Source of the DNA: Sporosarcina sp. ACRSL
GTDB lineage: Bacteria; Bacillota; Bacilli; Bacillales_A; Planococcaceae
Assembly: GCF_022346605.1 (NCBI RefSeq)
Contig: NZ_JAKRNT010000005.1
Location: 208,718 to 272,717, forward strand
DNA: 64,000 nucleotides
Direction: 5' to 3'
The position numbers and the translations under genes were made by a program. The notes below the pieces were generated by a model. That model saw nothing but the letters and a program-made list of their open reading frames with translations, was not told where the DNA came from and ran no database searches. This document shows, in pieces, positions 35,059 to 44,136 of the stretch (position 1 is the first letter of the stretch; every line of letters starts with the position of its first letter).

Positions 35059-36333
35059 ATGAAGAAGAAATTGTGGTTGGTCCTATTATTTGCAATGGTG
35101 CTCGTCATCAGCGCAGCTTGTGGCAAAGACGAAGGGGAGACAAAGTCGTCAACAGAAAAAGAAACAACATCCGGAACGACAACTGCCGTATCCGGTGAAA
35201 ACAAAAAGGAAGAGAAAAAGGAAGAGCAAGAAGTAATCAAAATCGGTGTCCTCGCCTCATTAACAGGTGCTCTTGAATCTTACGGAAAACAAACGAAACA
35301 AGGCTTTGAACTAGGTCTTGAATATGCAACAGACGGCACGATGGAAGTTGCAGGCAAAAAAATCGAATTCGTTTTTGAAGACACAGAAACAAAACCGGAA
35401 GTCGCTGTTCAAAAAGCGACGAAGTTATTAGAAGAAGATAAAGTCGATTTCCTCGTCGGATCTTCCAGTTCAGGAGACACGCTAGCGGTTCTGCCTCTAG
35501 CAGAGGAATACGAGAAAATCATGATCGTTGAACCAGCAGTTGCGGATAGTATTACAGGTTCAGAATTCAACCCGTACATCTTCCGTACAGGACGTAACTC
35601 ATCACAGGATGCTGTTGCGGGGGCTGCAGCAATCGCAGGTCCTGGCGTTAAAATCGCAACATTCGCACCGGATTATTCATTCGGTTGGGATGGTATCAAA
35701 GCATTTAAGAAAGCGGCAGAAGATCTAGGCGCTGAAATTATCGTTGAGGAATACGCGGATCCTGCAGCAACGGATTTCACATCCAACTTGCAAAAGATCA
35801 TTGAAGCAAAACCAGATTATTTGTTTGTCGTTTGGGCAGGTGCGAACTCGCCTTGGAACCAAATTGCTGATTTGAAAATGCAAGAAAAAGGCATCAAAAT
35901 TTCGACAGGTGCACCGGATATTCCGGCACTTTCCATCATGGAGCCGCTCGTCGGCATGGAAGGGTTCTCGGTTTACTACCATACGCTTCCGAACAATCCG
36001 ATCAATGATTGGCTAGTTAAAGAGCACAAAGCTCGCTACAACGGTGAAGTTCCAGATTTATTCACGCCAGGCGGAATGACGGCTGCAATCGCAATCGTCG
36101 AAGCATTGAAGAAATCTGAAGGCGACGCGGATGCCAATAAATTGATCGACATTATGGAAGGAATGTCTTTCGATACACCGAAAGGAAAGATGACATTCCG
36201 TGAAGAGGATCACCAAGCATTGCAAACGCTTTATTCCATCAAGCTTGAAAAACAAGATGGTGTGCCGTACCCAGTTCCAGTGCTCATTCGAGAGCTTTCG
36301 CCTGAAGAAACTGAGCCACCGATCAACAACTGA
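35059..36333 (+). CDS. Liv-type substrate-binding lipoprotein
   Basis: 424 residues. Lipoprotein signal with lipobox SAAC (Cys21), then a Lys/Glu/Thr/Ser-rich linker (about 23-57) and a periplasmic-binding fold of the branched-chain amino acid type (IKIGVLASLTGALESYGKQT; FLVGSSSSGDTLAVLPLAEE). The LivJ family also binds aromatic acids, amides and urea; the associated acyl-CoA enzymes argue for an organic acid rather than leucine. First gene of an operon through 43949. GAGGGGAG precedes the ATG. Confidence 0.92.
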   Translation: MKKKLWLVLLFAMVLVISAACGKDEGETKSSTEKETTSGTTTAVSGENKKEEKKEEQEVIKIGVLASLTGALESYGKQTKQGFELGLEYATDGTMEVAGKKIEFVFEDTETKPEVAVQKATKLLEEDKVDFLVGSSSSGDTLAVLPLAEEYEKIMIVEPAVADSITGSEFNPYIFRTGRNSSQDAVAGAAAIAGPGVKIATFAPDYSFGWDGIKAFKKAAEDLGAEIIVEEYADPAATDFTSNLQKIIEAKPDYLFVVWAGANSPWNQIADLKMQEKGIKISTGAPDIPALSIMEPLVGMEGFSVYYHTLPNNPINDWLVKEHKARYNGEVPDLFTPGGMTAAIAIVEALKKSEGDADANKLIDIMEGMSFDTPKGKMTFREEDHQALQTLYSIKLEKQDGVPYPVPVLIRELSPEETEPPINN

Positions 36334-36358
36334 TTACCTAAAGGAAAATCTATTAAGT

Positions 36359-36427
36359 AGAAGGACAGTCATTGTGCTGTCCTTCTCAATCGGATAAAAA
36401 GCTCCATTTCATCCGATTGAGAAGGAC
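36359..36427 (+). promoter_or_regulatory. two mutually exclusive hairpins between binding protein and transporter genes
   Basis: Hairpin A is AGAAGGACAG (36359-36368) with CTGTCCTTCT (36377-36386), 10 bp perfect. Hairpin B is the 17-base arm 36379-36395 paired perfectly with 36411-36427. They share bases 36379-36386, so only one can form. There is no T run. The arrangement is attenuator-like, or could set differential mRNA stability. Confidence 0.65.
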
Positions 36428-36450
36428 GGACGCTGGGAGGAGGAAAATGA

Positions 36451-37224
36451 TTGGAACCGATCATTAGAACAGAAAACCTGACAATTCGTTTCGGTGGGCA
36501 TACAGCCGTGTCCCATGTGAATTTTGAAATGCCGCCGAAGCACTTGAAATCGATTATCGGGCCGAATGGGGCTGGCAAGACGACGTTTTTTAATTTATTG
36601 AGCGGCGAGCTGAAACCGACCGAAGGGGATGTCTTCTTCAAAGGGGAGTCGATGGCGTCGTTATCGTCTGTTGAAAGGACGAGGAGAGGGATTGGTCGTT
36701 CTTTCCAAATTACGAATGTGTTTCCGAATTTGACTGTGCTGGAAAATGTCCGACTGGCCGTTCAATCAAAGGAGAAAATCCGGTATCAAATGTTCCGCCA
36801 CTTCCTTCATCATAAGAATCTCATCGAAGAGGCGGAGAAATTGATCGCACTCGTATTGCTCGATGGCAAGGAAGACGCGATCGCGAGCCAGTTATCTCAC
36901 GGGGAAAAGCGGAAGCTTGAAATCGCGATGCTACTTGCGCTCGATACGGAATTGTTGCTGCTCGATGAACCGACTGCGGGCATGTCGCTCGAGGAAGTTC
37001 CGGCAATCTTGGATGTCATCCGGAAAATTAAACAGACCGGAGAAAAGACGATTTTATTAATCGAACACAAAATGGATATGATTTTGGATTTGTCGGATTC
37101 CATTATGGTGCTTTTTAACGGCAAGCTGCTGGCGGATGGAAGCCCGCGGGAGATCATGGACAACGAAACGGTCCAAAATGCGTATTTGGGAGGGCTTTAC
37201 GATGAAAACCTTGTTGAAAGTTGA
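36451..37224 (+). CDS. LivG-type ABC ATPase
   Basis: 257 residues from TTG 36451; GGGAGGAGG is 7 bases upstream and the nearby ATG 36447 is in another frame that closes at once. Walker A GPNGAGKTT, signature LSHGEKRK (LivG form, with H for G), Walker B LLLLDEP, and the LivG-specific ERTRRGIGRSFQ segment. One of two ATPases of the importer. Confidence 0.93.
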   Translation: MEPIIRTENLTIRFGGHTAVSHVNFEMPPKHLKSIIGPNGAGKTTFFNLLSGELKPTEGDVFFKGESMASLSSVERTRRGIGRSFQITNVFPNLTVLENVRLAVQSKEKIRYQMFRHFLHHKNLIEEAEKLIALVLLDGKEDAIASQLSHGEKRKLEIAMLLALDTELLLLDEPTAGMSLEEVPAILDVIRKIKQTGEKTILLIEHKMDMILDLSDSIMVLFNGKLLADGSPREIMDNETVQNAYLGGLYDENLVES

Positions 37225-37909
37225 GGACATCCATACGCATATCGGCCAGTACCATATCCTTCAAGGCATTTCATTCGAAGCGCGTGAAGGTGAAGTGAGT
37301 GTACTGCTCGGCCGTAACGGAGCAGGGAAGACGACAACGTTAAAGACGATTATGGGCTTGACACCGGCTTCCAAAGGGGCGGTCGTTTTCAATGGAGAGG
37401 ACATTACGAAAAAGGCTACATACACGATCGCAAACGCCGGAATCGGCTATGTGCCTGAGGATCAAGGCATCTTCGGTGACCTCACTGTCGAAGAGAATAT
37501 GAAAGTCGCGATGCGGAAGGAAGACGATGCTGCGTATAAACGACAAGATTATGTGCTCGAGCTTTTTCCAGACTTGAAAAAGTTTTGGAAGAAGGACGGA
37601 GGACATCTTTCGGGCGGACAGAAGCAAATGCTTTCGATGGCGCGGGCGTTCGTCAATGACAGCAAATTGCTCCTCATCGACGAGCCGTCGAAGGGGCTTG
37701 CACCGATTGTCGTCGAGACGGTGATGGAAGCGATTACGGAAATGAAAAAGAGTACGACGATCGTGCTCGTGGAACAGAATTTCATTATGGCGAGCCGGAT
37801 CGGCGATCGGTATACGCTCATCGATGACGGTGCGACAGTCCATGCGGGAGACATGCAGGACTTGATCCACAACGAAGAAATTAAACGAAAATACTTAGGA
37901 ATCGGATGA
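37202..37909 (+). CDS. LivF-type ABC ATPase
   Basis: 235 residues from ATG 37202 inside the 3' end of the previous gene (23-bp overlap, GGGAGGGC upstream). Walker A GRNGAGKTT, signature LSGGQKQM, Walker B LLLIDEP, and GIGYVPEDQGIFGDLTV, which is typical of LivF. Second ATPase of the importer. Confidence 0.93.
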   Translation: MKTLLKVEDIHTHIGQYHILQGISFEAREGEVSVLLGRNGAGKTTTLKTIMGLTPASKGAVVFNGEDITKKATYTIANAGIGYVPEDQGIFGDLTVEENMKVAMRKEDDAAYKRQDYVLELFPDLKKFWKKDGGHLSGGQKQMLSMARAFVNDSKLLLIDEPSKGLAPIVVETVMEAITEMKKSTTIVLVEQNFIMASRIGDRYTLIDDGATVHAGDMQDLIHNEEIKRKYLGIG

Positions 37910-37922
37910 GGGGGGCTGCACG

Positions 37923-38783
37923 ATGGAATTACTCATCAATTTAACGGTGAACGGATTAGCGACGGGCATGCTCATTTTCCTTCTCGCTTCCGGTTTAACG
38001 CTGATCTTCGGTTTGATGAGCGTACTGAATTTCGCGCATGGCGGATTGTTCGCATGGGGTGCGTATTCAGGTGTTTGGTTTTACACGATGTCGGGAAGCT
38101 TTATCGTCGGCATACTTGGGGCAATTGTAACAGGAATTATTCTTGGATTTGTTACCGAAAAGCTGATCATTACGCCGGTGTACGGCAATCACGTGCAACA
38201 GATCCTCATCACGCTTGGCTTCATGCTCGTACTAGCTGAAATGCTGAAAGTCGTTTGGGGGCCGAATCAAATCGCGGCAAAAGTGCCGAAATATTTGTCG
38301 GGGAGCTGGGAATTCGGGGATGTTCTCATCATTAAATACCGGTTGTTCATCATTATCGTCGGCTTCATTGTATTCGGGATTTTCCAATACATGCTGCAAA
38401 AGACGAAAATTGGCTTGATCGTCAGAGCGGGCGTTATGGATAAAGACATGGTGCAAGCACTTGGCATTAACATTAAGCGCGTTTTCTTGTACGTCTTCAT
38501 GGTCGGTGCTGCACTTGCGGCGTTAAGCGGTGCTCTATTTGCTCCGTATTCCGGCGTTATTTATGCAGAAATGGGCTTTGAGTTTGCGATTTTGGCGTTC
38601 ATCGTCGTTGTTATCGGCGGGATGGGCAGCTTCCCAGGATCGTTGTTCGCGGCTATACTAGTCGGCCTTGCGGGAAGCTATATGGCGTATTACGTTCCTG
38701 CTTTATCACTTGCGGTCAATATGATACTAATGGCTATCGTATTAATTTTCCGTCCGCAAGGGCTTTTCTCGGCAAAGGGGTGA
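37923..38783 (+). CDS. LivH-type permease
   Basis: 286 residues with about eight hydrophobic helices. The opening LTVNGLATGMLIFLLASGLT and FGLMSVLNFAHGG are LivH hallmarks; the coupling segment is ALGINIKRVFLYVFMVGAAL. Forms the channel with the LivM-type partner. GAGGGGGG lies before the ATG. Confidence 0.94.
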   Translation: MELLINLTVNGLATGMLIFLLASGLTLIFGLMSVLNFAHGGLFAWGAYSGVWFYTMSGSFIVGILGAIVTGIILGFVTEKLIITPVYGNHVQQILITLGFMLVLAEMLKVVWGPNQIAAKVPKYLSGSWEFGDVLIIKYRLFIIIVGFIVFGIFQYMLQKTKIGLIVRAGVMDKDMVQALGINIKRVFLYVFMVGAALAALSGALFAPYSGVIYAEMGFEFAILAFIVVVIGGMGSFPGSLFAAILVGLAGSYMAYYVPALSLAVNMILMAIVLIFRPQGLFSAKG

Positions 38784-38787
38784 CGGC

Positions 38788-39780
38788 ATGAAAACAAAAT
38801 TTCAATGGAATAACGTGTTTCTCGGAATCATTGTCATCGCACTCGCCCTTTTCCCGTTCGTATCGGATTCAAGGACATGGACCATTTTATTGACGCAGAT
38901 CTTCATCTTTTCGATCTTGGCGATGAGTTATGATATTTTGCTTGGCTATACGGGAATCGTCTCTTTCGGGCATGCGATGTTCTTCGGGATGGGGGCGTAT
39001 ACGACCGCTGTCATGCTAAAGAGGATGGAGCCATCGATCAGTGTTTTCATTATGTCGATCGGTTTCGGGATGCTGCTCGCTGCTGTGGTCAGTTTCTGTA
39101 TCGGACTTTTGACGTTGCGACTGAAAAGCCATTTCTTCGCAATGCTCACATTAGCCGTGTCAGGGTTGTTTTTAGTGCTTGCAGAAAAATGGCGTACGAT
39201 GACGCAAGGGAATGATGGGTTTACGTTCAAGGCACCTGAAATTTTCAAGGACCGGGTCATCTTCTATTTCGTCACGCTCGCCTGTCTCGTACTCGTTTAT
39301 TTTCTGCTACGGAGATTCGTCAATTCCCCGTTCGGCCGTGTTCTAGTCGCCACGAGGGAAAATGAACAGCGGACGAAGTCGCTTGGATTCAATACACTGC
39401 ATTATAAAGTGATCGCATCTGTCGTGGCAGGGGTCATTGCCAGTCTAGCGGGTTCGCTTTACGCAGTGTCGCTCCGGTTCGTCAATACTAGTGTGATGAC
39501 GATGGACATTACACTTGACGCATTGCTCATGACAATCATCGGCGGCGTCGGTACGTTGATCGGCCCAATTGTCGGTGCGGGCATTATCGAGTTGGCCCAG
39601 CATTACTTATCCGGTCTAGCGAAAGAGTATCCGATTTTTGAGCGGTGGATTATTTTCTTCGGTATCGTCTATATTCTCGCCGTTATCTTCTTCCCAAGAG
39701 GGGTTGTTGGGACGGTCCGTGAAAAGATCTTCAAGCAGAAAGTGAAGAAGCGGCCTGTCGGGAAGGAGGAAGTTTCATGA
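38788..39780 (+). CDS. LivM-type permease
   Basis: 330 residues, multi-pass membrane protein. LGYTGIVSFGHAMFFGMGAY (about 52-71) and the coupling loop ATRENEQRTKSLGFNTLHYK are typical of LivM. Ends with a basic cytoplasmic tail. Its stop overlaps the next start by 4 bp (ATGA), linking transport to the enzyme genes. Confidence 0.94.
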   Translation: MKTKFQWNNVFLGIIVIALALFPFVSDSRTWTILLTQIFIFSILAMSYDILLGYTGIVSFGHAMFFGMGAYTTAVMLKRMEPSISVFIMSIGFGMLLAAVVSFCIGLLTLRLKSHFFAMLTLAVSGLFLVLAEKWRTMTQGNDGFTFKAPEIFKDRVIFYFVTLACLVLVYFLLRRFVNSPFGRVLVATRENEQRTKSLGFNTLHYKVIASVVAGVIASLAGSLYAVSLRFVNTSVMTMDITLDALLMTIIGGVGTLIGPIVGAGIIELAQHYLSGLAKEYPIFERWIIFFGIVYILAVIFFPRGVVGTVREKIFKQKVKKRPVGKEEVS

Positions 39781-40847
39781 CGACTGTCGGGATTGTGAGT
39801 ACAGGTACGTATATCCCTTCTTCGAAAATGACTGCAGAGGAAATTGCAAAACGGTCCGGGTTGCCGGTGGACGTCGTGAAGACGAAGATGGGGATTACGG
39901 AAAAGCCGATTCCGGGAGAGCATGATCATACCGTCGCAATGGGTGTATGGGCGGCTCGTGAGGCACTTCGAAAAGGGCAAGTCGACCCGAAAGAAATCGA
40001 TGTCATCATCTATATCGGGGAAGAGTATAAGGAATATCCGCTATGGACTGCTGCCATCAAAATGCAGGAAGAGCTTGGTGCTTATCACGCTTGGGCGTTC
40101 GATGTTGCGCTCCGTTGCGGAACATCGATCATGGCGATGAAAGTGGCAAAAAGCCTTATGACGGCTGATCCAGAAATTCGGACGGTCCTTCTAGCAGGTG
40201 GCTACCGGAATGTAGACTTCATTGATTATGAAAATGAAAGAACCCGCTTCATGTTCAATCTTGGAGCGGGAGGGGCTGCGATGATCTTACGTCGCGATCA
40301 TACGGAAAATATTGTACTAGAATCAGAGCTTATTACGGACGGCTCGTTTTCGGAAGATGTCGTCGTTCCTGTCGGCGGGACGAAGAAGCCGTTGACGGCA
40401 AGTGATCTAGATAACGGGTTATACCGTCTTGATGTGTTAGATCCAATCGGTATGAAAGCGCGGCTTGAACAAAAGTCGATGGAAAACTTCCTAAAGGTCA
40501 TCCGCACTTCATTGCAAAAAAGCGGGTTAAACGAGAAAGACGTCGATTACCTCGCCATCTTGCATATGAAGAGGTCTGCGCATGATTTCGTCCTACGGGA
40601 GCTCGGACTTGAGCAAGAGCAATCGATTTATTTACATGAATACGGCCATATCGGGCAAATGGATCAGATTTTGTCTTTGGAGCTTGCATTAGAACAAAAC
40701 AAATTGAATGACGGGGATATCGCTGTACTCGTCAGCGCCGGAATCGGCTATGCGTGGGGCGCGATTACGGTGAAATGGGGAAAAAGTGAGGAGGAGAAGA
40801 AGAATGTCACTTCAAAAAGTGGAATTGCCGAAAGTGAAACTGCCTAA
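39777..40847 (+). CDS. KAS III-like 3-oxoacyl synthase/thiolase-fold enzyme
   Basis: 356 residues of the FabH/HMG-CoA-synthase-like fold. The nucleophile is Cys114 in ALRCGTS. Histidines in LHMKRSAHD and EYGHIGQMD occupy the later catalytic positions. Embedded in a Liv-transport operon with hydrolase, reductase and CoA ligase genes and no fatty-acid synthesis genes, so it more likely joins or cleaves a CoA thioester in a catabolic or small biosynthetic route than starts fatty-acid chains. Reaction not deducible from sequence. Confidence 0.85.
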   Translation: MTTVGIVSTGTYIPSSKMTAEEIAKRSGLPVDVVKTKMGITEKPIPGEHDHTVAMGVWAAREALRKGQVDPKEIDVIIYIGEEYKEYPLWTAAIKMQEELGAYHAWAFDVALRCGTSIMAMKVAKSLMTADPEIRTVLLAGGYRNVDFIDYENERTRFMFNLGAGGAAMILRRDHTENIVLESELITDGSFSEDVVVPVGGTKKPLTASDLDNGLYRLDVLDPIGMKARLEQKSMENFLKVIRTSLQKSGLNEKDVDYLAILHMKRSAHDFVLRELGLEQEQSIYLHEYGHIGQMDQILSLELALEQNKLNDGDIAVLVSAGIGYAWGAITVKWGKSEEEKKNVTSKSGIAESETA

Positions 40848-41703
40848 CGGTGAACAGATTGCCTATCGGAAACGGGAAGGCGGCGAGCAGACCGTCATTC
40901 TCGTCCACGGCAATATGACGTCATCGAAGCATTGGGACGTCCTGATCGACAAGATGGATTCGAAGTATAAAATTTATGCGCCGGATCTTCGCGGATTCGG
41001 TGAATCGACGTACAACGAAAGAGTGACCGGCATCCGTGACTTCTCGGATGACCTTGCAGCGTTCATCGATGCATTAGGGTTGAAAGATTTCCATTTGGTC
41101 GGCTGGTCAACGGGTGGTGCAGTCTGTATGCAATACGTCGCGGATCATCCGGGCAAATGCGAGAAGCTTGTGCTGCTTGCATCGGCTTCGACACGCGGGT
41201 ATCCGTTTTTCGGATCTAAGGAGGACGGAACGCCGGATCTTGAGAATCGTCTCCAAACGATTGAAGACATCGAGCAAGACACAGGGAAGACGATCCCAAT
41301 GCAAGGCCTTTATGATACGAAAAACCGGGAAGGGCTGAAGGCGGTTTGGAATGCGGTGATCTATACGCATAATCAGCCGGAGCCGGCGAAATACGATGAG
41401 TATGTCGATGATATGCTCACACAGCGGAATTTGGCGGACGTGTACCATTCATTGAACACGTTTAACATTAGCCCTCATCATAACGGCGTCAATGAAGGGA
41501 CGAATCAGGTGAAAGACATTGATATCCCTGTTCTCATCCTGCGTGGCGATCGAGATTATGTCGTGACGGGACCGATGACGGACGAAATCATCAAGGATCT
41601 CGGCGACAATGCGACATTCGTTTCCCTTAAGGATATGGGGCATTCCCCGTTAATCGACAATTTGGAAGAACTGACGAATACAATCCAATCGTTTTTGGAG
41701 TAA
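40804..41703 (+). CDS. alpha/beta hydrolase
   Basis: 299 residues from ATG 40804, 44 bp inside the previous gene's 3' end, with GAGGAGAAG upstream. Motifs: HGNMTSSKHW oxyanion loop (about 41-50), nucleophile elbow GWSTGGA (Ser near residue 102), acid in LRGDRDYV and the catalytic His in MGHSPLID near the end. No signal peptide. Probably an esterase, thioesterase or C-C bond hydrolase of the pathway. Confidence 0.9.
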   Translation: MSLQKVELPKVKLPNGEQIAYRKREGGEQTVILVHGNMTSSKHWDVLIDKMDSKYKIYAPDLRGFGESTYNERVTGIRDFSDDLAAFIDALGLKDFHLVGWSTGGAVCMQYVADHPGKCEKLVLLASASTRGYPFFGSKEDGTPDLENRLQTIEDIEQDTGKTIPMQGLYDTKNREGLKAVWNAVIYTHNQPEPAKYDEYVDDMLTQRNLADVYHSLNTFNISPHHNGVNEGTNQVKDIDIPVLILRGDRDYVVTGPMTDEIIKDLGDNATFVSLKDMGHSPLIDNLEELTNTIQSFLE

Positions 41704-41714
41704 GGAGAGACAGC

Positions 41715-42455
41715 ATGAGACTATCGGGAAAAGTGGCGATCATTACCGGCGGGGCGAACGGAATCGGCCTCGCTGCGTGTGAGCGCTTCGCGGAAGAAGG
41801 GGCTTCTGTCGTCATGGCTGATTTTGACGAGAAGACCGGAAAAGAGCAGGAAGCGGCTTTGAAAGAGAAAGGGCATGACGTCACATTCGTGCAAGTTGAT
41901 GTCGTCAACCGTGAAAGTGTTGCAAGTTTAGTGGAACAAACACTTGAACAATATGGGAAAATTGATGTGTTAATTAATAATGCGGGCATTACGAAAGATG
42001 CGACACTCCTGAAAATGGATCCCGCGGACTTCCAGCGTGTGCTCGATGTGAACTTGAGTGGCGTTTTTAATTGTACACAAGATGTCGCACCTCATATGGT
42101 GTCGGCAGGAAGCGGAAAAATCATCAATACGTCTTCTGTAAGCGGCGTGTATGGGAATTTCGGTCAAACGAATTACGCCGCAACGAAGGCTGCGGTCGTC
42201 GGGATGACGAAGACGTGGGCGAAGGAACTTGGTCGGAAAGGGATTAATGTCAACGCGGTGGCGCCTGGCTTCACAGCTACTGCAATGGTTGCGAAGATGC
42301 CGGAGAAAGTCATTAGCCAAATGGAATCAGCTGTTGCTTTGCAACGGCTCGGAAAGCCGGAGGACATCGCGAACGCGTATCTTTTCCTGGCGAGCTCGGA
42401 ATCGGACTACGTCCACGGACATGTTTTGCATGTTGACGGCGGCATCACAATGTAA
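41715..42455 (+). CDS. short-chain dehydrogenase/reductase (FabG-like)
   Basis: 246 residues. NAD(P) motif TGGANGIG (residues 11-18), structural NNAG, and active-site Ser, Tyr and Lys in NTSSVSG and YAATKAA. Acidic D36 region (VMADFDE) after strand two suggests NAD rather than NADP. Probably interconverts a 3-hydroxy and 3-oxo intermediate. Close spacing (11 bp) to the hydrolase gene. Confidence 0.92.
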   Translation: MRLSGKVAIITGGANGIGLAACERFAEEGASVVMADFDEKTGKEQEAALKEKGHDVTFVQVDVVNRESVASLVEQTLEQYGKIDVLINNAGITKDATLLKMDPADFQRVLDVNLSGVFNCTQDVAPHMVSAGSGKIINTSSVSGVYGNFGQTNYAATKAAVVGMTKTWAKELGRKGINVNAVAPGFTATAMVAKMPEKVISQMESAVALQRLGKPEDIANAYLFLASSESDYVHGHVLHVDGGITM

Positions 42456-42473
42456 AAGAAGGAGGGGTTCCGC

Positions 42474-43949
42474 GTGTTCCATGAGCATGGCTGGATATTG
42501 AAGAGGGCCGCACTCTCCGCGGAACGGCCCGCATTGATCGACGTCCATTCGGAAACGTCCTGGACGTATACAGATTTGAAAAACCGAATACTGCGCTGGG
42601 CATCGTTCTTCCGGGCGCAAGGTTTTGAAAAAGGGGAGCGCATCGCCGTCTATTCCCCGAACAGTCCGGAGCTTTTTGCCGTACTGTTTGCATGCGAACT
42701 GCAAGGGATCATCTACGTCCCGCTCAATTGGCGGTTGAGCCGATTCGAATTGCAAGGGCTGCTTGAAGACTGTACGCCTACGTTAGTCTTATTCCATGAT
42801 GATTTCGAAAATGGAATGGAAGGGTTAACGGTGAAGAACGCAATTTCCCTTTCCGTCATCGAAACAGTGCTTGAACCTATCAATTGGCAATCGTCCGTAG
42901 CGCATAAACGTTCGGACACGTGGATGATCATTTACACGGGCGGCACGACAGGGGTTCCGAAAGGCGTCATGCTTTCCTATAATGCGGTCAATTGGAATGC
43001 ACTCAACACAGTGATGAGCTGGGGATTGTCAGGACGTGATACGACGATCAATTATATGCCCCTTTTCCATACGGGCGGTTTGAACGCCTTATGCATTCCT
43101 TTGCTCATGGCAGGCGGAACTGTCGTTGTCGGCCATCAATTCGAACCGACGGAAGCGCTTAAAGCTACCGACAAGTACGAAGCGACGATTTCATTGTTCG
43201 TTCCGACTATGTATCAATTGATGACCGGGACAGACTATTTCCGACAGTCTGCATTTCCATCAATGGACGTCTTCCTATCCGGAGGAGCGCCTTGTCCGCA
43301 GACGGTGTACCATGCCTTCCACAAAAAAGGGCTGCGATTCAAGGAAGGGTACGGTTTGACGGAAGCGGGACCGAATAATTTCTTCATCCCTCCGGAGATG
43401 GCGGCGCACAAGGTCGGCTCCGTCGGAAAACCGATGATGTTCAATGAAATCCAAGTGCTCGATGCTCATGGCAATCATTGTGCTACAGGGGAAATCGGCG
43501 AGTTGTATGTCAAGGGGCCGCATGTATTCACGGGCTATTGGAATAAACCGACCGAGACAGAAGAAGCGTTTCAGGACGGGTGGCTGCGGACAGGCGATTT
43601 GGCGAAGATTGACGAAGACGGAGATGCCTACATCGTCGGAAGAAGGAAGGATATGATCATTACCGGTGGGGAAAATGTGTATCCGCAAGAAGTGGAACAA
43701 TGCCTCATTACTTGTGCCGGTATAAAGGAAGCTGCGGTCGTCGGCACAGAAGATGGTAAATGGGGAGAGAAAGTCGTTGCATTTCTGACGGTAGAGGAAG
43801 ATTGTACGTTGGATCATAAAGTCTTGATTGAGCATTGCAAAGGCTTTTTAGCTTCTTATAAAATCCCGAAACAATTTATCATCCTGCCTGAACTTCCGAA
43901 GACGCATGTCGGGAAAATCGACAAAAATGAATTACTGCGAATGGCATAA
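42474..43949 (+). CDS. acyl-CoA synthetase (AMP-forming)
   Basis: 491 residues from GTG 42474, correctly spaced from AAGGAGGGG. ANL-superfamily motifs: MIIYTGGTTGVPKG P-loop (about 150-163), GYGLTEAG, GWLRTGDLA, GRRKDMIITGGENVYP hinge and the catalytic lysine in GKIDKNEL. Activates a carboxylic acid imported by the Liv-type system to its CoA ester (inference). Last gene before a strong terminator. Confidence 0.92.
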   Translation: MFHEHGWILKRAALSAERPALIDVHSETSWTYTDLKNRILRWASFFRAQGFEKGERIAVYSPNSPELFAVLFACELQGIIYVPLNWRLSRFELQGLLEDCTPTLVLFHDDFENGMEGLTVKNAISLSVIETVLEPINWQSSVAHKRSDTWMIIYTGGTTGVPKGVMLSYNAVNWNALNTVMSWGLSGRDTTINYMPLFHTGGLNALCIPLLMAGGTVVVGHQFEPTEALKATDKYEATISLFVPTMYQLMTGTDYFRQSAFPSMDVFLSGGAPCPQTVYHAFHKKGLRFKEGYGLTEAGPNNFFIPPEMAAHKVGSVGKPMMFNEIQVLDAHGNHCATGEIGELYVKGPHVFTGYWNKPTETEEAFQDGWLRTGDLAKIDEDGDAYIVGRRKDMIITGGENVYPQEVEQCLITCAGIKEAAVVGTEDGKWGEKVVAFLTVEEDCTLDHKVLIEHCKGFLASYKIPKQFIILPELPKTHVGKIDKNELLRMA

Positions 43950-43952
43950 AAT

Positions 43953-43990
43953 AATGGCGAGCGACCTAAAAGGTTGCCGCCATTTTTATT
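43953..43990 (+). terminator. terminator of the Liv/acyl-CoA operon
   Basis: AATGGCGAGCGACC / GGTTGCCGCCATT stem followed by TTTATT. Confidence 0.92.
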
Positions 43991-44064
43991 TGGAACGACG
44001 ATTTGTGAATAAATTATTAATTCCTCCATTTGTGACAGAAATCGGAAATAACTGAATGTGGTCT

Positions 44065-44091
44065 TGAATGAATTGTTTCCAAGACCGATAA
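44065..44091 (+). promoter_or_regulatory. probable SigD promoter of hemAT
   Basis: TGAA (44065-44068), 15 bp, ACCGATAA (44084-44091). Chemoreceptor genes are usual SigD targets. Confidence 0.65.
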
Positions 44092-44136
44092 TAAACATAA
44101 GTGGGAGAAAAGATATACATAAAATGGGGGAGTTAT

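Noticed and set aside
37340..37870. 176-codon minus-strand frame
   Set aside because: Antisense to the LivF-type ATPase gene, His/Arg-rich shadow without initiation signals.
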